5,079 nt of DNA from Chloroflexota bacterium (GTDB lineage Bacteria; Chloroflexota; Anaerolineae; Anaerolineales; UBA4823). A program made the position numbers and the translations under genes. Where the stretch lies: contig JAAZNS010000151.1 in NCBI GenBank assembly GCA_012798185.1, positions 1 to 5,079 on the forward strand. Reading direction: 5' to 3'. Below the pieces are notes generated by a model. It was not told the origin of the DNA. It searched no databases and saw only the letters and a program-made list of their open reading frames with translations. Of the stretch, positions 1 through 5,079 are shown piece by piece (position 1 is the first letter of the stretch; each line of letters opens with the position of its first letter).

Positions 1-365
1 AAAGCCGCCCAACCAACAATTTTCCCTGCATGAAACGCCGGGCACAGTACGACGATATCCGGACAATGGGTGCCACCGCCATTATATGGGTCATTACAGA
101 TGATAACATCCCCAGGTTTTAAGTTTTCACGTCCTATGGTTTCATAGGTACATTTCACTGAATAGCTAAGATTAGCTAAGAAAATCGGCAAGCCAGGAGT
201 CTCAGCAACCAAGTTAGCTTCTGCATCCAAGACTGCACATGAGAAATCAATCACCTCATAAAGGATTGGGCTGTAAGCTGCCCACTCCACTGTACGACGA
301 ATATCTCGACTGGCAGCAATAAGGCGGTTTCGAATAACCTCAAGCGTAATTGGATCTATTTTCAT
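1..365 (-). CDS. hyuB: Hydantoinase B / oxoprolinase-type B subunit (HyuB-like), N-terminal part, cut by window edge
   Basis: This is the B subunit of the ATP-dependent hydantoinase/oxoprolinase family, a cytoplasmic enzyme that works with the A subunit encoded just upstream. About 121 N-terminal residues are visible; family members usually run to 500-600, so most of the gene lies beyond base 1. The start MKIDPITLEVIRNRL is the typical opening of the family. It is followed by the SPILYEVIDFSCAVLDAEAN segment and the signature NDPYNGGGTHCPD at about residues 91-103, which belongs to the conserved core of HyuB proteins. The ATG at 365 has a good ribosome binding site (AGAGAGG, 5 bases away) and lies 14 bases after the hyuA stop, so the two genes form one transcription unit. 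Family members include N-methylhydantoinase, 5-oxoprolinase and acetone or acetophenone carboxylase subunits. The visible part does not tell which substrate is used. Confidence 0.93.
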   Translation of the reverse strand, partial: MKIDPITLEVIRNRLIAASRDIRRTVEWAAYSPILYEVIDFSCAVLDAEANLVAETPGLPIFLANLSYSVKCTYETIGRENLKPGDVIICNDPYNGGGTHCPDIVVLCPAFHAGKIVGWAA

Positions 366-382
366 GTCTACCTCTCTGCTTA
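366..382 (-). promoter_or_regulatory. hyuA-hyuB junction with hyuB ribosome binding site
   Basis: The hyuA stop codon TAA (382-380) is followed by 14 bases and then the hyuB ATG at 365. The gap contains AGAGAGG (377-371 on the minus strand), 5 bases before the ATG. It has no room for a terminator or promoter, which supports translation of both subunits from one mRNA at similar levels. Confidence 0.8.
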
Positions 383-2413
383 TTTCTGTGTGATTATTAA
401 ATTTCCATATTGATCTACAGTACACACCTGGCTGCTTTCAACTACGGTAGTCGCGGTGATCTCTTCGATCACTGCTGGACCGTAGATAACATTTCCAGCC
501 AATAAATTTTCCCGTCGGAATATTCGGTATCGCTCAAAAGAACCATTCCCACGATACACCATCCGCTCTCCAGTTTGAGCTTTTATTTCTGGTTCTTTGC
601 TTCCTGCATCAATGATCTGCATATTGGGTTTATTCACTTTGCCGATTCCAATTGCTTTCATAGATACGACTTCTTTAGGTTCTTCGGGAGCGTTATGCCC
701 GTAAGCAGCGAGGTGGAGATCGTCAAAGGCTTTACTGGCAATGATCTTGTCCGATTCGGAAAAATTATTAGGTATGGTTACACTTAAGGTATGTTCCTGC
801 CCAAGATAGCGTAAATCCATCAGGTGAGTAATTTCAATATCGGAATCTGCCACGTTTTCTTGTTTGAAGATTTCTCGCAGCCTTTCCTCTAGATTTTCGA
901 ATATTGAATTAATCTGTGAAATTTGAGCCTGCGCGAGAGGTTTGATATGTGTCATAGCAAAGTCGTGGCGTAAATCTGCCATCAGCATTCCCCAAGCAGA
1001 AAACACCCCAGAATTCATAGGAACAATCACCTTGGGAATTCCTAATTCCTGCGCAATAGCGGAGGCATGAAGAGGACCTGCTCCGCCATATGCGACCAAA
1101 ACAAACTCACGAGGGTCGTAACCCCGTTTGACAGTCATCGACTGTAAAAGTGCTGACATGTTCGTATTGACGATCTTGATGATGCCAAAGGCAGCTTCAT
1201 CGACAGATATATTATAGTAAGCAGCTAGTTTTGCGATTGCTTGCTTGGCAAGGTTTGCATCGATTTCCATTTCACCGCCCAGAAAATTTTGCGGATTTAA
1301 CAATCCTAAGTGAAGATTGGCATCTGTAACTGTAGGTTCGGTCCCGCCGTTTCGATAACACGCTGGGCCGGGATCTGCACCGGCACTCTGCGGACCGACA
1401 TGGAGGGCACCGGCTTCGTCAATCCAAGCAATACTACCACCTCCGGCTCCAATCTCGCGTAAATCAACGACAGGCAGCAGAATAGGTCTCTCTTCAACCA
1501 CATACGTGTCGGCTGTTTCTGGCATACCACGGGTTATGAGTGCGGTCTTGGCTGTAGTCCCTCCCATATCATAAGATATGACATTTTTATGACCTGTTAA
1601 TGCTGCAAGCGCCGCAGCTCCTATAGCACCAGCAGCCGGCCCTGATTCCACCATTGCTATGGGAATTGTTCGGGCAATCACGGAGGTCATTACACCTCCA
1701 TTTGACTGCATGATTTGTAATGCATTTTTATAACCATTCTTGTTTAGTTGGTCTTCAAGACTTTGAAGATATTTCCGGACTGCTGGCATGACATACGCAT
1801 TTTGAACGGTAGTGCTGACGCGTTCGTATTCATAGTAGCGGCGTGTGATTTGGTGGGATAATGTGAAAACAATTTCCGGGTATTGGTTTTGTAGAAACTG
1901 GCCAATTTCCTCTTCGTGTTTTGGATTTGCATAGGCGTTGAGTAAACACACTGCTACGGCTTCAACACCATAGCGCTTCAATTCACTAATTACCTTTTCA
2001 AGTGATAACATATCCAAGGGAACAAGGATTTCACCCGCCGCATTGATTCTTTCTCGTACTCCAAACCGCAGAAAACGCGGTATCAAAGGATCAGGCTTCT
2101 TATACAAAGCATCGTACATTTCGAGGCGATTGCTGCGCCCAATTTCAAGGATATCTCGAAAACCCTCAGTTGTGATCAAAGCTGTTTTCGCTCCTTTGCT
2201 TTCTATCAGAGCGTTGATAATAGCTGTCGTCCCGTGAACAAGAAACGTTACTTCACCCAAGCTGACATTAAATTTATTGATTCCTTCTATGGTTCCAATG
2301 GCTTGATTGGCAGGTGTAGTCAAGACTTTGCTGATCTTGATACGGCCTGTGGTTTCATCTAGTAATACACCGTCGGTAAACGTTCCTCCAACATCTGTGC
2401 TTAGTCTGTACAT
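380..2413 (-). CDS. hyuA: Hydantoinase/oxoprolinase family A subunit (HyuA-like), 677 aa, complete
   Basis: This is the ATP-binding A subunit of a hydantoinase/oxoprolinase-type enzyme, a family that uses ATP to open a cyclic amide or carboxylate a ketone together with a B subunit. The N-terminal Hydant_A_N domain (about residues 3-180) starts with the phosphate-binding loop DVGGTFTDG (7-15) and contains VHGTTAIINALIE (59-71). The Hydantoinase_A domain (about 200-490) shows YYEYERVSTT (193-202), MQSNGG (235-240), ESGPAAGAIGA (256-266), the second actin-like nucleotide motif DMGGTTAKT (282-290), GAGGGSIAW (322-330) and SAGADPGPACY (343-353). The C-terminal domain (about 500-677) ends with GPAVIEE near 645-651. 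Length is normal for the family and no key motif is missing. The ATG at 2413 was chosen because GAGGAGG lies 5 bases before it and MYRLSTDVGGTF is the normal family N-terminus. The frame stays open for 78 more codons upstream, but those residues look unlike the family. hyuB follows after 14 bases. Substrate unknown. Confidence 0.95.
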   Translation of the reverse strand: MYRLSTDVGGTFTDGVLLDETTGRIKISKVLTTPANQAIGTIEGINKFNVSLGEVTFLVHGTTAIINALIESKGAKTALITTEGFRDILEIGRSNRLEMYDALYKKPDPLIPRFLRFGVRERINAAGEILVPLDMLSLEKVISELKRYGVEAVAVCLLNAYANPKHEEEIGQFLQNQYPEIVFTLSHQITRRYYEYERVSTTVQNAYVMPAVRKYLQSLEDQLNKNGYKNALQIMQSNGGVMTSVIARTIPIAMVESGPAAGAIGAAALAALTGHKNVISYDMGGTTAKTALITRGMPETADTYVVEERPILLPVVDLREIGAGGGSIAWIDEAGALHVGPQSAGADPGPACYRNGGTEPTVTDANLHLGLLNPQNFLGGEMEIDANLAKQAIAKLAAYYNISVDEAAFGIIKIVNTNMSALLQSMTVKRGYDPREFVLVAYGGAGPLHASAIAQELGIPKVIVPMNSGVFSAWGMLMADLRHDFAMTHIKPLAQAQISQINSIFENLEERLREIFKQENVADSDIEITHLMDLRYLGQEHTLSVTIPNNFSESDKIIASKAFDDLHLAAYGHNAPEEPKEVVSMKAIGIGKVNKPNMQIIDAGSKEPEIKAQTGERMVYRGNGSFERYRIFRRENLLAGNVIYGPAVIEEITATTVVESSQVCTVDQYGNLIITQK

Positions 2414-2418
2414 GAACG

Positions 2419-2425
2419 CCTCCTC
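2419..2425 (-). promoter_or_regulatory. Strong ribosome binding site that fixes the hyuA start
   Basis: On the minus strand GAGGAGG lies 5 bases before the ATG at 2413. This near-perfect Shine-Dalgarno sequence decides the start in favour of 2413 over the farther upstream TTG at 2647, which would add 78 residues. Confidence 0.88.
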
Positions 2426-2523
2426 AACTTGATATGAAAATCGTTGGTTATACAAATCATATTTTCGTAAATCTACTTCAAAATGACCAACTCTAATCTT
2501 GAATACATTGTACGAGGAGGGTA

Positions 2524-2539
2524 ACCGACTTACATCGGT
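2524..2539. repeat. Short inverted repeat ACCGA-6-TCGGT in the hyuA leader or promoter
   Basis: ACCGA (2524-2528) and TCGGT (2535-2539) are perfect inverted copies with a 6-base spacer, centred about 118 bases upstream of the hyuA start. Such a site could be an operator half-site pair or a small hairpin in the hyuA 5' leader. Arms of 5 bases also arise by chance, so this is a candidate only. Confidence 0.4.
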
Positions 2540-2637
2540 CAAAAGAGAGAATTCTGATAGCCAAAAAAACGTCAAGAATATGATGGAACTTACGATAAAT
2601 GACGGATGGTTTTTACAACAAATGACGTAGGATTTTC

Positions 2638-2666
2638 TTGGTAACAAATTTTTATTTTCGTTACAA
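2638..2666. repeat. Imperfect palindrome TTGGTAAC-14-GTTACAA, possible operator
   Basis: The core arms GTAAC (2641-2645) and GTTAC (2660-2664) are perfect inverted copies separated by 14 AT-rich bases. The symmetry extends outward to TTG on the left and CAA on the right if one G is bulged. It lies between the two divergent genes, just left of a -10-like TATAGT (2677-2682, plus strand) that has no good -35 partner. The AT-rich spacer and arm spacing of about two helical turns would suit a dimeric regulator. No known operator is recognised. Confidence 0.4.
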
Positions 2667-2761
2667 TAAAAAATGTTATAGTATATCCGATCTATGATTA
2701 AAATCCCTCGTAAACCTGATCATGGATGGTGGATGATATCTTCGGAGTATGAAAAAAGACC

Positions 2762-2788
2762 TTGAAAACCAAAAATGTTCCCTATAAT
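2762..2788 (+). promoter_or_regulatory. Candidate promoter of the histidine kinase-response regulator operon
   Basis: TTGAAA (2762-2767) and a perfect TATAAT (2783-2788) make a vegetative sigma-factor promoter candidate with a 15-base spacer, shorter than the preferred 17. Transcription would begin near 2794-2796, giving a very short leader that opens almost at the GAAGG ribosome binding site (2796-2800) and the ATG at 2810. The short spacer suggests a weak or activator-dependent promoter. The -35 overlaps the TTG that could otherwise be read as an upstream start codon of the kinase. Confidence 0.5.
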
Positions 2789-2795
2789 AGAAAAA

Positions 2796-2800
2796 GAAGG
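2796..2800 (+). promoter_or_regulatory. Ribosome binding site supporting the kinase start at 2810
   Basis: GAAGG at 2796-2800, within an AAGAAGGG run, sits 9 bases before the ATG at 2810. The alternative TTG at 2762 has only CGGAG about 24 bases upstream, which is too far. This favours the 529-residue form of the kinase. Confidence 0.65.
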
Positions 2801-2809
2801 GCAGAGATA

Positions 2810-4399
2810 ATGCAGGAAATTTTTCATTGTTATCATACGAGGGTTTCAAATGAATCTGATCCATTGAATAAACGGGTTGGATTTACTGTGGATAATCTCA
2901 AGCAATTTTCTACGAGCATTATTGATAATGCGAATGTATGGTTGAATGTTTTAGATTCGCAGTTGAATATTGTATTTTGGAACCATGTGGCTGAAGCCAT
3001 AAGCGGATATATTCGGGAAGAAGTAATCGGTCATAACAATATTTGGGAGTGGATGTATCCTGATATATCCTATCGTCAATCAGTTATGGCAAGGACAGCT
3101 GCTCTTCTGGAAAGAGATGCTGGCCTTGAGTACTTCGAGACCAAAGTTCGTTGTAAGAACGATGAAACGAAATTCATCCTATGGAATTCTCGCAGCCTGG
3201 TAGACGGCGATGGCGTTATATACGGTGTAATAACATTTGGGTATGACATCACAGATCGTAAACGGGCAGAGGAAGCATTACAAAAAGCAAACAATGAGAT
3301 ATCTGCTCTATACCATGTCGCTTCGGTAACAAGTGCATCGCTTGATCTTGACACCATTTTAGAAAGTTCTCTTGAGTGTGTATTAGAAACAATGAAAAGC
3401 GAAATGGGTCTCATTCATTTATGGGATAACCAAGATGAGGAACTTCGTCTTGCAGCTCATCATGGCATCTCATCGGATCTCATGATGAAAATGGAGCGGG
3501 TCTCCTTGGGGAAAGGTTTAACTGGTTGGGTGTTTAAGCACGGTAAGCCAATAATGACGTCCAACCTGCAGGTTGGTTTTGCGGGCTCTCATGCAATTTG
3601 CTCCGATCTTGATAATGCCTTCCTTGGTGTACCGATGCGAGCAAAGGGAAAGGTAGTTGGTGTCTTTAGTATACTTGCACAATCTAAACGGGTATTTGGC
3701 TCAGATGAGGTAGCATTATTGGGTTCCATTGCTGATCAGGTGGGGATTGCAGTAGAAAATGCGCGTTTGTATCAGCAAGCGGAACACCTTGCTATATTGG
3801 AAGAGAGGCAAAGACTTGCGCAAGATTTACACGATTCGGTCACCCAGTCCTTATATAGTCTCACTTTATTGGCAGAAGCATCGCGACGGTTGTTGAAATC
3901 GGGTAACCTAGAACAAGCCGAGGATTATTTAACCAGGTTGGGAGAAACCGCTTTAGATTCACTTAAGGAGATGCGCTTATTGGTCTACAATTTGCGCTCT
4001 CCTATTCTGGAGGATGGATTAGTGGTTGCTTTACAACAACGATTAGCGGCTGTTGAACGGCGAGCTGGTGTGAAAGCTAATCTCATTGCCAGTGATATTC
4101 CTAAGCTGCCAGCGACAACTGAAGAGAGCCTTTATCGAATTGCACAAGAAGCACTAAACAATGCGATTAAGCATGCTCGAGCAGATTCTGTAATAATCCG
4201 CATCCTATCCGAAAAAAATCATATAAAAATGGAAATAGAGGATAACGGGATTGGTTTTGATCCAGCTGCGGTTGATACTCATCAAGGTATGGGGTTAGCG
4301 AACATGAATGAACGTGTAAAACGCCTGGGGGGCAGCTTGGACATTATTTCCTCAGCAAATAATGGGACAAGGATAAGTGTGATCGTGAAAGCAGAGTAA
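2810..4399 (+). CDS. Soluble PAS-GAF sensor histidine kinase of the NarL/DegS type (HisKA_3), about 529 aa
   Basis: This is a cytoplasmic sensor kinase that autophosphorylates on histidine and passes the phosphate to the response regulator encoded next. A PAS domain spans about residues 32-151, ending in the typical YDITDRKRAEEAL linker, and a GAF domain spans about 164-322. A HisKA_3 domain (about 330-397) carries RLAQDLHDSVTQ with phosphoacceptor His341. A DxxxQ motif (Asp342-Gln346) follows, which in this family supports phosphatase activity. A HATPase_c domain (about 435-527) shows the N box EALNNAIKHA (447-456), the G1 box DNGIGFD (478-484) and the G2 box GMGLANM (493-499). No membrane segment or signal peptide is visible, so the signal should be cytoplasmic; the ligand is not evident. 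The ATG at 2810 has GAAGG 9 bases before it. An in-frame TTG at 2762 would add 16 residues but lacks a well-placed ribosome binding site and overlaps the likely -35. Confidence 0.93.
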   Translation: MQEIFHCYHTRVSNESDPLNKRVGFTVDNLKQFSTSIIDNANVWLNVLDSQLNIVFWNHVAEAISGYIREEVIGHNNIWEWMYPDISYRQSVMARTAALLERDAGLEYFETKVRCKNDETKFILWNSRSLVDGDGVIYGVITFGYDITDRKRAEEALQKANNEISALYHVASVTSASLDLDTILESSLECVLETMKSEMGLIHLWDNQDEELRLAAHHGISSDLMMKMERVSLGKGLTGWVFKHGKPIMTSNLQVGFAGSHAICSDLDNAFLGVPMRAKGKVVGVFSILAQSKRVFGSDEVALLGSIADQVGIAVENARLYQQAEHLAILEERQRLAQDLHDSVTQSLYSLTLLAEASRRLLKSGNLEQAEDYLTRLGETALDSLKEMRLLVYNLRSPILEDGLVVALQQRLAAVERRAGVKANLIASDIPKLPATTEESLYRIAQEALNNAIKHARADSVIIRILSEKNHIKMEIEDNGIGFDPAAVDTHQGMGLANMNERVKRLGGSLDIISSANNGTRISVIVKAE

Positions 4400-4413
4400 A
4401 ATAAACCTGGTTA

Positions 4414-4420
4414 GAGGAGG
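4414..4420 (+). promoter_or_regulatory. Strong ribosome binding site of the response regulator gene
   Basis: GAGGAGG at 4414-4420 lies 4 bases before the ATG at 4425, or 10 bases before an in-frame GTG at 4431. Either start gives an intact receiver domain. ATG is preferred; the GTG would remove only two residues. Confidence 0.75.
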
Positions 4421-4424
4421 CCAA

Positions 4425-5079
4425 ATGTCAGTGACAAAAGCAATTCGCGTTTTTATTGCCGACGATCATATTGTCGTGAGGGAGGGGCTGCGGGCATTGA
4501 TTAGTACAGAGCCAGATATTGAGATTATAGGTGAAGCAGCGGATGGTAAAAAAGCGGTTGCTGGCATCCATGCATTACAACCCGATGTGATTCTCCTTGA
4601 TTTGATTATGCCTCAAAAAAACGGCATTGAAGTTATTATGGAAGTTACGCAGGAGAATCCTCGGGCACGCATCCTTGTCTTGACGAGTTTTGCTGATGAC
4701 GAAAAGGTTTTCTCTGCCATTAAAGCGGGTGCACTAGGCTACTTGCTCAAAGATTCCTCACCTCAAGAGCTAATCCAAGCTATACATGATGTTTACCATG
4801 GCGAATCATCACTTGATCCTACAATCGCTCTAAAACTCCTTCGAGAGTTTAAAAAACCAGCTGAACAACTCCCTGCTCAAGAACCACTTACCGAGCGTGA
4901 AATTAATGTTCTTAGTCTCGTATCCCGTGGTCTGACCAATCAAGAGATCGCCAATACATTGCAGATAAGTGAAAGGACTGTCCGAACGCATGTTGGCAAC
5001 ATCTTGAGCAAATTACACTTGGCAAATCGAACTCAAGCTGCTTTGTATGCGCTTCGCAAGGGTTTGACTTCCCTGGATT
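4425..5079 (+). CDS. NarL/FixJ-family response regulator (receiver + LuxR HTH), 3' end cut by window edge
   Basis: This is the likely partner of the kinase encoded 25 bases upstream, a DNA-binding transcription regulator activated by aspartate phosphorylation. In all, 218 residues are visible with no stop before the edge; relatives are about 210-225 long, so only a short tail is missing. The receiver domain (about residues 7-122) has the acidic pair Asp13-Asp14, phosphoacceptor Asp59 in LLDLIMP, Thr87 in LVLTSF and Lys109 in GYLLKD, so all the switch residues are present. A linker of about 30 residues leads to the LuxR-type helix-turn-helix (about 154-212): LTEREINVLSLVSRGLTNQE, then IANTLQISERTVRTHVGNIL. 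Asn172 and the TVRTHV recognition helix are typical of DNA-binding members. No terminator or promoter lies between kinase and regulator, so they should share one mRNA. Target genes are unknown; the divergent hyu operon is a candidate by position only. Confidence 0.95.
   Translation, partial: MSVTKAIRVFIADDHIVVREGLRALISTEPDIEIIGEAADGKKAVAGIHALQPDVILLDLIMPQKNGIEVIMEVTQENPRARILVLTSFADDEKVFSAIKAGALGYLLKDSSPQELIQAIHDVYHGESSLDPTIALKLLREFKKPAEQLPAQEPLTEREINVLSLVSRGLTNQEIANTLQISERTVRTHVGNILSKLHLANRTQAALYALRKGLTSLD

Larger units (their letters stand above)
2414..2809. other. Divergent intergenic control region between hyuA and the histidine kinase gene
   Basis: This AT-rich stretch of about 396 bases separates two divergent transcription units and must hold the promoters of both. 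Frames stay open into it from both sides (minus strand to 2647, plus strand to 2762), but neither extension looks like protein-family sequence and both true starts have nearer ribosome binding sites. I see an inverted repeat at 2524-2539, an imperfect palindrome at 2638-2666, a direct repeat AAATGACG at 2597-2604 and 2620-2627, and a -35/-10 pair at 2762-2788. I did not find a convincing minus-strand promoter. TTGACG (minus strand, about 2575-2570) is a fair -35, but the sequence 16-18 bases further on is a poor -10. No RNA gene or rho-independent terminator is evident. Confidence 0.75.

Noticed and set aside
575..787. Plus-strand open frame of about 70 codons opposite hyuA
   Set aside because: It lies wholly inside the well-supported hyuA coding region on the other strand, has no family-like sequence and no convincing ribosome binding site.
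1306..1530. Minus-strand open frame of about 74 codons within hyuA in another frame
   Set aside because: It overlaps the conserved ATPase core of hyuA in a shifted frame; a shadow of strong coding bias, not a gene.
2654..2682. Second plus-strand promoter with TATAGT at 2677-2682
   Set aside because: The -10 is good but the sequence 16-18 bases upstream (ATTTTC/TTTTCG) does not resemble a -35; kept only as a remark beside the palindrome.
2676..2864. Minus-strand open frame of about 62 codons across the kinase promoter
   Set aside because: It runs antisense through the putative promoter and kinase N-terminus, with no recognisable family and no clear ribosome binding site.
3076..3414. Minus-strand open frame of about 112 codons opposite the kinase
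   Set aside because: It covers the antisense of the PAS and GAF domains, which are clearly coding on the plus strand; the composition looks like reverse-strand shadow.
4400..4424. Terminator or promoter between kinase and response regulator
   Set aside because: The 25-base gap contains only a trivial AACC-T-GGTT self-complement with an impossibly small loop, plus the ribosome binding site.
1..5079. CRISPR array, insertion sequence, tRNA or rRNA
   Set aside because: No regularly spaced repeats, no transposase sequence or terminal inverted repeats, and no cloverleaf or rRNA-like segment was seen; almost all of the window is coding or short control sequence.

Overview
The window reads as bacterial chromosome of moderate-to-low GC, with two divergent gene pairs separated by a roughly 400-base control region. 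The best lineage guess is Chloroflexota (Anaerolineae-like). It rests mainly on the soluble PAS-GAF-HisKA_3 kinase, whose phosphoacceptor segment (LHDSVTQSLYSLTLLAEA) resembles the many cytoplasmic NarL-type kinases of that phylum. This is an inference from family resemblance; a Bacillota-like origin is not excluded.

Left half, minus strand: a hydantoinase/oxoprolinase-type operon. The ATP-dependent A subunit (hyuA-like, 677 aa, complete) starts at 2413 and ends at 380. After 14 bases the B subunit (hyuB-like) starts at 365 and runs off the left edge with about 121 residues visible. The A subunit supplies ATP-dependent activation and the B subunit completes the enzyme, which attacks a cyclic amide or a related substrate. 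The actual substrate cannot be read from the sequence.

Middle, about 2414-2809: no convincing gene. It holds a -35/-10 pair just in front of the kinase, two short inverted repeats, a direct repeat and the strong ribosome binding site of hyuA. Long open frames enter it from both sides, but start-site evidence places both real starts at its edges.

Right half, plus strand: a two-component system. A soluble histidine kinase (PAS, GAF, HisKA_3, HATPase_c) is followed after 25 bases by a NarL/FixJ-type response regulator (receiver plus LuxR HTH), whose last few residues lie past the right edge. They should be co-transcribed and act as a cognate pair. The divergent layout makes it possible, but not shown, that the regulator controls the hyu genes across the shared intergenic region.

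I see no mobile element, CRISPR array, tRNA or rRNA, and no clear sign of an undescribed system. The points worth a second look are the shared control region and the possible link between the two-component system and the hydantoinase operon.
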